Shown here piece by piece: positions 41,986 to 50,665 of a stretch of DNA of 64,000 nucleotides. The notes below the pieces were generated by a model. It did no database searches and was not told the DNA's origin. It was given only the letters and a program-made list of their open reading frames with translations. Within the stretch, counting starts at the first letter, position 1. Each line of letters opens with the position of its first letter. The position numbers and the translations under genes are program-made. This stretch comes from Dyella_B nitratireducens (GTDB lineage Bacteria > Pseudomonadota > Gammaproteobacteria > Xanthomonadales > Rhodanobacteraceae): NCBI RefSeq assembly GCF_049532905.1, contig NZ_CP064032.1:2480001-2544000 (forward strand), read 5' to 3'.

Positions 41986-42870
41986 GTGCGCGACCTGCCC
42001 TCCCTCAACGCCTTGCGCGCCTTCGAGGCCACCGCCCGCTTGGGCAGCGTAGGCCGTGCGGCCGAGGAACTACACGTCACCCACGGTGCCATCAGCCGGC
42101 AGTTGCGCGTGCTGGAAGAAGCCCTAGGAAAACCTGTGTTTGTTCGCCAAGGGCGCGGCGTGGCGCTCACGGCCATTGGTGAGGAGCTACACGACCGTGT
42201 GAGCAATGCCTTCGCGCAATTGCGGGAAGGCTGGGCGGATCTGCAACGTGGCCGCGACGATGCGCCCTTCGTGCTTGGGTGTGCTGGCAGCCTGCTCGCG
42301 CGCTGGGTGATTCCGCGACTGGAACGGCTGGAACGCGACTTGCCGATGCTGCGGCTGCATCTATCGCCGGAGGAGGATCCACTCGCGCCTCGGCATGCCG
42401 AACCCGATGCAGCGCTGGCCGTGGCAGCACCGCCCTGGCCTGCCGGCTGGCAAGTGCATGTGTTGGCACCCGAACGCATTGGTCCTGTAGTCAGCCCGCG
42501 CCATGCAGGCCTTGAGCGTTTGCTGGAACACGGCACGTCCGCGTTGAGCAACGAAGCCTTGCTACACACCAGCTCACGTCCACAAGCGTGGCCCGCGTGG
42601 GCGCGCGCGAATGGAATACCGGTTGAATCACTCCATTACGGGCAGGGCTTTACGCATCTGTTCTATCTGCTGGAAGCCGCCGTGGCGGGGCTTGGCGTAG
42701 CGATCGCCCCAGCGCAGCTGGTGCAGGACGATATCGATGCGGGGCGCCTGCTTGCGCCGTGGGGATTTCAGCAGACGGATGCGAGTTGGATTTTGGCGAC
42801 GCCGCGGCGCAGGGTTGATGGTCGGGTTGATGCGCTGGCGGCGTGGATGCGCCATGCATTAAACGCGTGA
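41986..42870 (+). CDS. LysR-family regulator, TrpI-like by position
   Basis: 294 residues if started at GTG 41986 (V-R-D-L-P-S-L-N-A-L-R-A-F-E-A is the typical N-terminus of this branch); a TTG start at 41926 would add 20 residues. Helix-turn-helix S-V-G-R-A-A-E-E-L-H-V-T-H-G-A-I-S-R-Q-L-R. The domain belongs to the GcvA/TrpI group. In Pseudomonas, TrpI is divergent from trpBA and activates them when indole-glycerol phosphate accumulates. Here the same divergence is seen, but the gene also sits between trpB and trpF, whose 3' ends it approaches. Confidence 0.85.
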   Translation: MRDLPSLNALRAFEATARLGSVGRAAEELHVTHGAISRQLRVLEEALGKPVFVRQGRGVALTAIGEELHDRVSNAFAQLREGWADLQRGRDDAPFVLGCAGSLLARWVIPRLERLERDLPMLRLHLSPEEDPLAPRHAEPDAALAVAAPPWPAGWQVHVLAPERIGPVVSPRHAGLERLLEHGTSALSNEALLHTSSRPQAWPAWARANGIPVESLHYGQGFTHLFYLLEAAVAGLGVAIAPAQLVQDDIDAGRLLAPWGFQQTDASWILATPRRRVDGRVDALAAWMRHALNA

Positions 42871-42894
42871 ATCGTCGATAGGATTCCGCGAAGC

Positions 42895-43509
42895 TTAGGC
42901 AGAACGTACAGCCGCGATAAAAGCGCGCATTTTGCCGTGATCCTTGATCCCCGGCGCCGATTCGATACCACTCGACACGTCCACCGCCCACGGCCGCGCC
43001 ATGCGAATCGCCGCAGCAACATTCTCGGGCGTCAAACCACCGGCCAGCAGCAATGGCTGCTTCAAATCGTGCGGCATCAACGACCAGTCGAACAATTTGC
43101 CGGTACCGCCAGGTTCGCCCAGACCATGCCCGTCGAGCAGCAGCCCCGCCGCATGGGGATGATCATGCAGCTGATAGAGCGCAGCGGCGCCCTCGCCCAT
43201 GGCGATGGCCTTCAAGTAAGGCTGACCGAATTGCTTGCACCATTCGTCTATCTCATTGCCATGGAACTGCAGCATCGAGGGGCGCACGGTATCGATGATT
43301 TCCTGCACGACATTCGCTTCGTCATCCATGCATAGCGCCACGGTGGTAACGAACGGTGGCATGGCCTCAACAATGGCGCGCGCCTGCTGCAGCGACACCT
43401 GCCGCTTGCTGTGCGTGGTGAGCACCACGCCAATGGCGTCGGCGCCCAGTTCGGCGGCGAGCAAGGCATCTTCGACGCGAGTCATGCCGCAACATTTGAT
43501 GCGAGTCAT
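42895..43509 (-). CDS. trpF: Phosphoribosylanthranilate isomerase
   Basis: 204 residues, TIM barrel. Catalytic Cys in I-K-C-C-G-M-T and Asp in L-L-L-D-G-H-G, with the phosphate site L-L-A-G-G-L-T-P-E-N-V and V-D-V-S-S-G-I-E. It converts phosphoribosylanthranilate to the carboxyphenylamino form. Its ATG overlaps the TGA of truA by 4 bp. trpBA follow in the same direction but are separated by the opposite-strand lysR gene. Confidence 0.96.
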   Translation of the reverse strand: MTRIKCCGMTRVEDALLAAELGADAIGVVLTTHSKRQVSLQQARAIVEAMPPFVTTVALCMDDEANVVQEIIDTVRPSMLQFHGNEIDEWCKQFGQPYLKAIAMGEGAAALYQLHDHPHAAGLLLDGHGLGEPGGTGKLFDWSLMPHDLKQPLLLAGGLTPENVAAAIRMARPWAVDVSSGIESAPGIKDHGKMRAFIAAVRSA

Positions 43510-44273
43510 TCGCTGACCTCCTCAGGTAGACCCCAATGCTTTTCATAACGCGGGCCGATGAATGTTAGACCCGACGCTGCTGCGGTCGGCCCAGCTACTT
43601 CGCGATTGCGGCCGGCCAGCAAATCCGCGATCCACGCCACTGGCTGTTCGCCGCGCCCGACCAGCAGCAGCGAGCCCACGATATTGCGCACCATGTGGTG
43701 CAGAAATGCATTCGCCTCGATGTCCACGACCACCTGCTCGCCTTCGCGGTGTACGCGCAAGTATTTCACTTCACGGCGAGCGTGTGCGGCCTGGCAGGAC
43801 ACTGCGCGAAACGCGGAGAAGTCGTGCTCGCCGATCAAGACTTGTGCGGCGGCATGCATGCGCTCTGCATCCAGTGGCACGCGCTCCCAGGCGACGTAGC
43901 GCGCATCCAGTGCGGGGCGAATAGTTCGATTGAGCAGGGTGTAGCGATAGCGACGGCTGCGTGCAGAGAAGCGCGCATGGAAATCATCCGGCATTACTTT
44001 GGCCCACAGCACGGCCACGCTCGACGGAAGATTGGAGCACGCACCCAGCACCCAGCCACGCAGATCGCGCTGCGCACCAGTGTCGAAATGCACCACTTGG
44101 CAACGTCCGTGCACGCCGGCGTCAGTACGGCCTGCACACGTCACCTCGATGGCCTCGGCAGCAACGAACGAAAGCGCCCGCTCCAGACTGGCTTGCACAC
44201 TGGCGCTGTGACTCAGCCTCTGCCAGCCGAAGAAATCGGTGCCGTCGTATTCGATGCCCAGGGCGATGCGCAT
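43506..44273 (-). CDS. truA: tRNA pseudouridine synthase A
   Basis: 255 residues. Catalytic Asp51 in C-A-G-R-T-D-A-G-V-H-G, and R-Y-R-Y-T-L-L-N-R and N-A-F-L-H-H-M-V-R-N-I-V-G-S are family blocks. It modifies uridines 38-40 of tRNA anticodon stems. The order fimV-truA-trpF is the usual one in gammaproteobacteria. A terminator lies between fimV and truA, so truA-trpF probably has its own promoter. Confidence 0.97.
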   Translation of the reverse strand: MRIALGIEYDGTDFFGWQRLSHSASVQASLERALSFVAAEAIEVTCAGRTDAGVHGRCQVVHFDTGAQRDLRGWVLGACSNLPSSVAVLWAKVMPDDFHARFSARSRRYRYTLLNRTIRPALDARYVAWERVPLDAERMHAAAQVLIGEHDFSAFRAVSCQAAHARREVKYLRVHREGEQVVVDIEANAFLHHMVRNIVGSLLLVGRGEQPVAWIADLLAGRNREVAGPTAAASGLTFIGPRYEKHWGLPEEVSE

Positions 44274-44316
44274 GCGTGATCGTGAAGTTCAAGAGTACGT
44301 AAGAGTAACAGGTGCC

Positions 44317-44350
44317 CCAAAAGCACCGGGCCGGCATAGCCGGCCCGGTG
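44317..44350 (-). terminator. Rho-independent terminator of fimV
   Basis: On the minus strand CACCGGGCCGGC, a 3-nt loop and GCCGGCCCGGTG form a 12-bp stem, followed by CTTTTGG. It lies 26 bp after the fimV stop. Confidence 0.85.
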
Positions 44351-44376
44351 GGTAGGTGTTTCGCACTGAAAGCAGG

Positions 44377-46665
44377 TCAGCTGATCTTTTCCAGCAGCTG
44401 CTTCGCGACTTCCTTCTGCATCTGGCTGCCTTCGTGCATGACTTCTTCCAACATGGCGCGGGCACCATCCGGATCGCCCATGTCGAGATAGGCGCGGGCC
44501 AGGTCGAGCTTGGTGTCGACCGGATCGTCGTGCAGTTCACCGAAGTTGTCGTGATCGCTATGTGCCGTCTGCGTATGCGGCTCGTCGAGCGGCTCGTCGA
44601 ACTTCCAGGTGGATAGCGGCTCTTCCTCTACAACCTCTTTCACCGCCGGCGCAGGCGCCGGTGCGGCAGCGCGGTTAAGCGCTTCGGGATGGTGCGGGGT
44701 CAGATCGAAATCGAAATGGTATTCGCTGACTTTGGAAGGCTGCGCAGCGGGGCTCTTGGCGGGAGCTGGAGCAACAGGTTCGGGAGCCGGCGGATTGCCG
44801 TAGCTGTCAAGGTCGAAATGATGCGGTGCCGGCTCGCGCATCGTGGTGAGATCCGCGCCCGGTTCGGCAAACAACGGATGACCCGGTGCGAGATCACGCC
44901 CCATGTGCACCACGTCCTGCCACTCCGGCTGGTTCGGATCGGTGATGTGCGCGTGCATGGCTTCGGCCGCAGCTTCGAAATGCTCGACGTCGCGACGGGT
45001 GTAATACAGGCTGACCAGTTCGAGGTGAAGGCCGATATCGTCAGGCTGTTCAGCGAGCTGGTCGAGCAGTTCGTCCTGATCCGGATCGGAGCCGCCGTGG
45101 GCGTGTTCGCCCTCGTCCGCCGTGCCGAAGCGATCCGCCAGAGAACCACCCTTGCTCGACGCAGCGGCCTTAGGCGGCTTCGCGCCGGACTTGCCACGAC
45201 GCGACAACAGCAAGCCCAACAGACCCAACACGACCACCGCGGCACCTGCCGCCCAAGCCCAGGGCTGCATGAACCAGGGCTGCTCCTCCGGTGCTGGCGT
45301 TGGCACGTGATGTGGTTGAACCACCGGTTTCGGTTTGGCCGGCGCATTGAGAGGCGTGGTCACCACGTTGTGCGGCGCGGAGGAAGCGGCAGCCGGCTTG
45401 GAAGCATTTGCTTCGGCGGCCAAAGCCGGGGCAGCCGGATGCGGTGCTGAAACGGGAGCCGCTGGCGTGACCGGCTTGCTGGCAGCCTCGGGTGCTGGCG
45501 TTGGCGCCGGGCTGGCAACCGGCGCGACGGGTTTGCCGGCAACCTTGCGCGCATCGGCCAACTGCTTCTGCAAATCGGCGATTTCGTTGTCTTTCAGCGA
45601 TAACAGGCGCTGGTTCTTGGTGTTGATGTCTTCCAGGTCTTTCAGGCGCGACTTCAACTCGCTGCTCTGTTGCTGCAGGGAGGCGAGCGTCTCCTGGCTG
45701 CGCTGCAGTTGCTGGCGCACGGCGGCATTGGCGCCACCTTTGCCGTTCGTGCCGCCAGCAGCCTGGCCTTCACTGCCTGGCGGCACCAGCGCAAGGCGAT
45801 CGGCATTGCTGGTGGCGGTCGGTGCAACCGTGGCGTTTTCGCGCGTGCCGCCAGCCGCAACGGCCACCGGCGTGGTGGTGCCGTTGCGCCAATCGGCGTT
45901 CTGCTGATGCACGGTCGCCGCAGCCGCGGCGACAGCCGTGGCCAGGGCGTCATCGCGTGAGGGCACGCGCAGAATCGCACCGGCTTTCAGGGCATTGATG
46001 TTGTCTCGGTAGAAGGCATCCGGATTGGCGGACTTCAACGCCAGCATCATCTGATTGGTGTCGACGCCGGATGGTGCAACCTCGGTCGCGATATGCGAGA
46101 GCGTGGTGCCCTTCTCCACCGGGCCGAACTGGCCGTTCTTCACTTCCGATGCGGCAGCGCTGCGTGCCGCCACGCTGGAGCGGCGCGACGGTGTGGCGGC
46201 GCTTTCACTGCTCGGTACCGAGGTGCCGCTGGCCGGCGCTCGGCGACGGGCCGGTGCGCTGCTGGCCGCCTGCTGCACCCTGGTTGGCGGATCGAGCAAG
46301 ATCGCGAATTCGCGCACGTTGCTCCCGGTGCTGCTGTTCACTTCCACCAGCAGGTCAAGGTAGGGATCGTCGACCGGACTGCTACTGGTAACGCGGATCA
46401 CCTTGTGGCCGTTGTCGTCCACCAGATTGAATTGCAAAGGGATGGTCGGGCGCTGGCTGCCGGCCTTGACGAAGGCATCGTTCGGGGCCAGCTCGGCGCT
46501 CAGGCTCTGCAGCTCTTCCGGAGTGGCATGGGTGACGGGTATGTCGACCAGCAAGGGTTGGCCCAGCGCCGATTTGATATGCGCCTGGCCCAGCTCCACG
46601 GCTGCCGCCTGACTGCTGCCGAGCGCAAGCGCCAGCAGTATCGACAGCTTCAACGAACGATTCAT
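44377..46665 (-). CDS. fimV: FimV-family polar peptidoglycan-binding protein
   Basis: 762 residues from ATG 46665. Signal peptide (residues 1-22), FimV N-terminal domain (V-E-L-G-Q-A-H-I-K-S-A-L-G-Q-P-L, about 23-140), LysM-like region (about 180-240: L-S-H-I-A-T-E-V-A and N-I-N-A-L-K-A-G-A-I-L-R-V-P), a coiled coil (about 320-375), Pro/Ala-rich linker, one membrane segment near 470-490, and an acidic cytoplasmic part ending in the FimV C-terminal TPR-like motif (T-K-L-D-L-A-R-A-Y-L-D-M-G-D-P). FimV anchors polar complexes and type IV pili assembly. The neighbours asd and truA support the call. Confidence 0.93.
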   Translation of the reverse strand: MNRSLKLSILLALALGSSQAAAVELGQAHIKSALGQPLLVDIPVTHATPEELQSLSAELAPNDAFVKAGSQRPTIPLQFNLVDDNGHKVIRVTSSSPVDDPYLDLLVEVNSSTGSNVREFAILLDPPTRVQQAASSAPARRRAPASGTSVPSSESAATPSRRSSVAARSAAASEVKNGQFGPVEKGTTLSHIATEVAPSGVDTNQMMLALKSANPDAFYRDNINALKAGAILRVPSRDDALATAVAAAAATVHQQNADWRNGTTTPVAVAAGGTRENATVAPTATSNADRLALVPPGSEGQAAGGTNGKGGANAAVRQQLQRSQETLASLQQQSSELKSRLKDLEDINTKNQRLLSLKDNEIADLQKQLADARKVAGKPVAPVASPAPTPAPEAASKPVTPAAPVSAPHPAAPALAAEANASKPAAASSAPHNVVTTPLNAPAKPKPVVQPHHVPTPAPEEQPWFMQPWAWAAGAAVVVLGLLGLLLSRRGKSGAKPPKAAASSKGGSLADRFGTADEGEHAHGGSDPDQDELLDQLAEQPDDIGLHLELVSLYYTRRDVEHFEAAAEAMHAHITDPNQPEWQDVVHMGRDLAPGHPLFAEPGADLTTMREPAPHHFDLDSYGNPPAPEPVAPAPAKSPAAQPSKVSEYHFDFDLTPHHPEALNRAAAPAPAPAVKEVVEEEPLSTWKFDEPLDEPHTQTAHSDHDNFGELHDDPVDTKLDLARAYLDMGDPDGARAMLEEVMHEGSQMQKEVAKQLLEKIS

Positions 46666-46834
46666 CGCTTGGCTCCCCCGAGACACCCCGGACGCTTTTA
46701 CTGAAAAGGCACCGCAGCTTGCGGCGACTTCCTCCTGGAAGGCGTCACTTTAGTTAGATAAACATCAATCAACAATACCAGATTTATCCGCCAAGCCTGT
46801 TTCACGGCGATTTTTTCGCCGGGCGTGACGGCCA

Positions 46835-47113
46835 TCAATGACCGGCGGCTGGCGTCTTGGCGCTGCCCTGGACCGCCTTGAGCTGCTTGCGCAGTTCGGC
46901 GATGGTTCGGTCCTGCTGCTGCAACCGGTCCGCCGCCTGCTGGCTGGCGGATTCCTGCTGGTTTACGTCCTGCTGCAAACGCTGTACTTCGGCCTGGTGC
47001 TGGATCACGCGCTGGTTGACCTTCTCGGTCTGGCGAGCGCTGTCGGCAGACGATTGAGCAAAGAGATTCGAAGCCAGCAAACAACCCAGCAAAACCAGAC
47101 CGACGTGTCGCAT
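46835..47113 (-). CDS. Small exported coiled-coil protein
   Basis: 92 residues from the ATG at 47113, which shares one base with the asd stop (TAATG). Signal peptide L-V-L-L-G-C-L-L-A-S-N-L-F-A, then a Gln-rich alpha-helical segment (Q-H-Q-A-E-V-Q-R-L-Q-Q-D-V-N-Q-Q) that looks like a coiled coil for nearly the whole mature length. Not a recognised family. Being between asd and fimV it may be a periplasmic helper of FimV, but that is only inference from the position. Confidence 0.78.
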   Translation of the reverse strand: MRHVGLVLLGCLLASNLFAQSSADSARQTEKVNQRVIQHQAEVQRLQQDVNQQESASQQAADRLQQQDRTIAELRKQLKAVQGSAKTPAAGH

Positions 47114-48141
47114 TACAAATAATCCTCGATCAGCAATTCCGCGATCTGCACGGCATTGAGCGCGGCGCCTTTGCGGATGTTGTCGGACACGACCCACATA
47201 TCGAGCCCGTGGTCGTGCGAGATGTCCTCACGGATGCGACCCACGTACACCGGGTCCTGCCCCGCTGCATCGCCCACCGGCGTGGGATAGCCACCAGGTT
47301 TGCGTTCGTCCTGCACCACCACACCAGGCGCCTGCTCCAGCAGCTCGCGCGCCTGCTCGGCGGTGATCTTGTCGCGCGTTTCGATATGCACAGCCTCGGA
47401 GTGGCCGTAGAACACCGGCACGCGTACCGCGGTGGGGTTCACCTGGATGGATTCGTCTTCCAGGATCTTGCGCGTCTCCCACACCATTTTCATTTCTTCC
47501 TTGGTGTAGCCGTTGGCTTGGAATTCGTCGATGTGCGGGATTACGTTGAACGCGATCTGCTTGGGGAACTTGGACTTTTCCACATCCTGGAAATTGAGCA
47601 GCGCAGCGGTCTGCTTGCCCAGCTCTTCCATGCCCGAGCGGCCGGCACCGGATACCGATTGATACGTGGCGACGTTAATGCGCTCGATACCCACGGCGCG
47701 ATGGATCGGCGCCAGCGCCACCAGCATTTGCATGGTGGAGCAATTCGGGTTGGCGATGATGCCGCGCGTGGTGTACTGCGCAATGGCGTGCGGATTCACT
47801 TCGCTCACCACCAGCGGGATATCGTCCTGGTAGCGGTATTCGGAAGTATTGTCGATCACCACCGCACCCGCGGCAGCGGCGCGCGGCGCGTGCGCACGGC
47901 TCACCGAGCCACCGGCCGAGAAGAAGGCGATATCCACGCCTTTGAAGTCGTAGTCATCCAGGTTCTGTACGGTGATCTGTTTGCCGCCGAACTCCACTTT
48001 GCTGCCAGCCGAACGCGCGCTTGCCAGCGGCACCAGCTCGCTGACCGGGAATTCACGCTCAGCCAGGATGCTCAGCAGGGTTTCGCCGACGGCGCCCGTG
48101 GCGCCCACCATCGCTACCTTGTAGCTACTCTTCTTGCTCAT
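47113..48141 (-). CDS. asd: Aspartate-semialdehyde dehydrogenase
   Basis: 342 residues. NADP-binding G-A-T-G-A-V-G, active Cys134 in N-P-N-C-S-T-M-Q and catalytic His in V-P-V-F-Y-G-H-S. It reduces aspartyl phosphate to the semialdehyde used for lysine, diaminopimelate, methionine and threonine. Sequence pattern is of the Gram-positive/Xanthomonas-type class rather than the E. coli type. It is followed at 1-bp overlap by the coiled-coil gene and then fimV. Confidence 0.96.
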   Translation of the reverse strand: MSKKSSYKVAMVGATGAVGETLLSILAEREFPVSELVPLASARSAGSKVEFGGKQITVQNLDDYDFKGVDIAFFSAGGSVSRAHAPRAAAAGAVVIDNTSEYRYQDDIPLVVSEVNPHAIAQYTTRGIIANPNCSTMQMLVALAPIHRAVGIERINVATYQSVSGAGRSGMEELGKQTAALLNFQDVEKSKFPKQIAFNVIPHIDEFQANGYTKEEMKMVWETRKILEDESIQVNPTAVRVPVFYGHSEAVHIETRDKITAEQARELLEQAPGVVVQDERKPGGYPTPVGDAAGQDPVYVGRIREDISHDHGLDMWVVSDNIRKGAALNAVQIAELLIEDYL

Positions 48142-48268
48142 CTCGTTAGGTCACTTGTCGTATGGAATTGCCTGGGTTGAAGGATCACCGCGCGGCTAAA
48201 CCCAACTTGGGAATCTAGCCTGCACGGCGCGCGAACGGCACGGCACAGCATTGCTGACGTGAGGTGTA

Positions 48269-49282
48269 TCACGTTTTCGTTTCATGCCCGCCCCGTACTT
48301 CCGGGTTGAGCAATGAAGGAGGATGTCCTGCATCAGGCCCATGACCCAATGCAGCCAGCAGATTATCGGCCGCCAGCTGTGCCATCGCGCGGCGCGTATC
48401 GGCGCTGGCGCTGGCGATATGCGGGCTGAGCACGGCGTTGTCGAGTTCACGCAGCGCCGGATGGACGGCAGGCTCGCCTTCGAAGACGTCGAGCCCCGCC
48501 GCAGCGACGCGGCCTTCGCGCAAGGCAACAGCCAGCGCGGCATCGTCGATGATGCCGCCGCGGGCGATGTTCACCAGCACGGCGGTCGGCTTCATCAGTG
48601 CAAGCTCGACCTTACCGATGGCGTGATGGTTCTGCGCGTTGTACGGCAGCACCAGCATCAAATGATCTGCTCGCTTGAGCAGTTCGTCCTTTTCCACCCA
48701 GGCAGCACGGCATTCACGCTCTATGTCTTCAGGCAGGCGCGAGCGGTTGTGATAGAGCACCGGCATGCCGAAGCCATAGGCACGCCGTGCAATCGCCTGG
48801 CCGATGCGGCCCATGCCGAGAATGCCCAGCGTCTTGCCATACACGTCCAGACCCAGCCAATCATCGAAGCGCATGCCGCCGCGCCAGTTTCCTGCACGCA
48901 GCCAGCGCTCCGCGCTGCTCACGCGCCGTGCCGCAGCCAACAACAAGGCCCAGGCGTAATCGGCGGTCGTTTCATTCAGTACGTCGGGGGTATTGGTGGC
49001 GAGAATGCCTGCCGCGGTCAGCGCGGGCACGTCGAGGTTGTTGTAGCCCACGGCGAGATTGGCAATCACACGCAGCCGCCGGTTGCCGGCGATCACGTCG
49101 CTGTCGATGCGATCGCTCAGCCCGATGATGGCACCGTCGACGTTGGCTAATTTTTCGCGCAGCTCCGCTGCCGTGTGCTTACGCTCGGTGGCTTCCGCCT
49201 GCACGCCCACATACTGGGCGAGATGGTCCAGTACTTCCGGAAACAATGGGCGGGAAACCCAGACGTTATGTGACTTGCTCAT
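48269..49282 (-). CDS. D-2-hydroxyacid dehydrogenase (glyoxylate/gluconate reductase type)
   Basis: 337 residues. Substrate Arg region (I-A-N-L-A-V-G-Y-N-N), NAD-binding G-I-L-G-M-G-R-I-G-Q-A-I-A, V-L-V-N-I-A-R-G-G-I-I-D-D, and catalytic His in L-S-P-H-I-A-S-A-S. The SPHIASA context and length fit glyoxylate/hydroxypyruvate reductases and 2-ketogluconate reductases. The physiological substrate cannot be set. The flanking genes aroC and asd give no further clue. Confidence 0.92.
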   Translation of the reverse strand: MSKSHNVWVSRPLFPEVLDHLAQYVGVQAEATERKHTAAELREKLANVDGAIIGLSDRIDSDVIAGNRRLRVIANLAVGYNNLDVPALTAAGILATNTPDVLNETTADYAWALLLAAARRVSSAERWLRAGNWRGGMRFDDWLGLDVYGKTLGILGMGRIGQAIARRAYGFGMPVLYHNRSRLPEDIERECRAAWVEKDELLKRADHLMLVLPYNAQNHHAIGKVELALMKPTAVLVNIARGGIIDDAALAVALREGRVAAAGLDVFEGEPAVHPALRELDNAVLSPHIASASADTRRAMAQLAADNLLAALGHGPDAGHPPSLLNPEVRGGHETKT

Positions 49283-49352
49283 GCCGATCGATGACTACCG
49301 TGGGGCGCTTGCTGCCTGCTGCCCATACATGGGCCTGCAGGTTCCTCTTCCA

Positions 49353-50441
49353 TCAAGGAATGCGCGGTTTTATCTCACCCACGTCGCCACACTGCGCGCG
49401 ATGGCGCAAGGCATGATCCATCAACACCAGCGCCATCATGGCCTCCGCAATGGGAGTGGCGCGTATGCCGACGCAGGGGTCATGGCGCCCCTTGGTCACC
49501 ACGTCGACTGCCTCCCCAGCCAGATTCACGCTATGCCCGGGAATCAGGATGCTCGACGTGGGTTTGAGCGCGATCGAGGCACGTACCGCCTGCCCCGTAC
49601 TGATGCCGCCCAGGATGCCACCGGCATGATTGGACGTAAAGCCGTCCATATGCATTTCATCGCGATGCTGGCTGCCGTGCTGCGTGACCGCCGCGAAACC
49701 GTCGCCGATTTCCACGCCCTTCACCGCGTTGATCGACATCAGCGCAGCCGCAAGGTCGCCATCGAGTTTGCCGTAGATCGGCTCGCCCCAGCCAGGCGGC
49801 ACGCCTTCGGCCTCGACGTTCACGCGCGCGCCGACCGAGTCGCCGGACTTGCGCAGCGCATCCATGTATTTCTCCAACTCCGGCACCTGTGCTTCATGCG
49901 GCCAGAAGAACGGGTTCTGTTCGACCGCCTCCCACTCGAAGCCCTGCGGAACGACCTCACCCAGCTGCGCCAGATAACCGCGAACGCGCACGCCATGACG
50001 CTCGGCCAGCCACTTCTTGGCAATCACCGCCGCCGCCACGCGCATGGTGGTCTCGCGCGCGGAAGAGCGCCCGCCACCGCGCGGATCGCGGATGCCGTAT
50101 TTCTGCCAATAGGTGTAATCGGCGTGGCCGGGGCGGAAGGTCTGCGCGATATCGCCGTAATCCTTGCTGCGCTGGTCGGTGTTGCGGATCAGCAGTGCGA
50201 TCGGCGTACCGGTAGTGCGGCCTTCATAGACACCGGAAAGAATCTCTACCTCGTCCGCCTCTTTGCGCTGCGAGGTATGCCGGCTGCGGCCGGTGGCGCG
50301 GCGATCCAGGTCAGTCCGAAATTCCTCCGGTGCAATCGCCAAGCCCGGCGGGCAACCGTCGATCACGCAGCCAATGGCTGGTCCATGGCTTTCGCCGAAC
50401 GTGGTGACGGTAAACAGCTTGCCGGTGGAATTGCTGGACAC
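49353..50441 (-). CDS. aroC: Chorismate synthase
   Basis: 362 residues. Signature blocks G-E-S-H-G-P-A-I-G-C-V-I-D-G-C-P-P-G, G-R-S-S-A-R-E-T and the FMN-binding D-P-C-V-G-I-R-A-T-P-I-A-E-A-M are all present. It makes chorismate from EPSP with reduced FMN and ends the shikimate pathway. A family I repeat lies in the 224-bp gap between its start and prmB. Confidence 0.97.
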   Translation of the reverse strand: MSSNSTGKLFTVTTFGESHGPAIGCVIDGCPPGLAIAPEEFRTDLDRRATGRSRHTSQRKEADEVEILSGVYEGRTTGTPIALLIRNTDQRSKDYGDIAQTFRPGHADYTYWQKYGIRDPRGGGRSSARETTMRVAAAVIAKKWLAERHGVRVRGYLAQLGEVVPQGFEWEAVEQNPFFWPHEAQVPELEKYMDALRKSGDSVGARVNVEAEGVPPGWGEPIYGKLDGDLAAALMSINAVKGVEIGDGFAAVTQHGSQHRDEMHMDGFTSNHAGGILGGISTGQAVRASIALKPTSSILIPGHSVNLAGEAVDVVTKGRHDPCVGIRATPIAEAMMALVLMDHALRHRAQCGDVGEIKPRIP

Positions 50442-50564
50442 GTGGAAAACCGATGTGCGATGGGATCGACCTGGCCTCAGCCGGGGTGGTCTCGCATCTT
50501 GCCATGCCCGGAGACTCTGCGCTTATGAATCGTCGGCGCATAAGCCTCTTTCCATGCACGTTGC

Positions 50565-50633
50565 GTAGGTTGGGGTGCAAACCCCAACAACCTTGACCTG
50601 CATGGCAATGTTGGGGTTTGCACCCCAACCTAC
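50565..50633. repeat. REPIN-like paired palindrome, family I (copy 6)
   Basis: GTAGGTTGGGGTGCAAACCC with CAAC and the inverse TTGGGGTTTGCACCCCAACC with TAC, with the shortest spacer of the set. It lies between prmB and aroC, both on the minus strand. Confidence 0.93.
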
Positions 50634-50665
50634 ACACATTTTACCGCCATGCCTACGGCAACCGA

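Noticed and set aside
46790..46830. CGGCGATTTTTTCGCCG as a terminator of the coiled-coil gene
   Set aside because: The stem is only 5-6 bp and the T run is in the loop, not after the stem.
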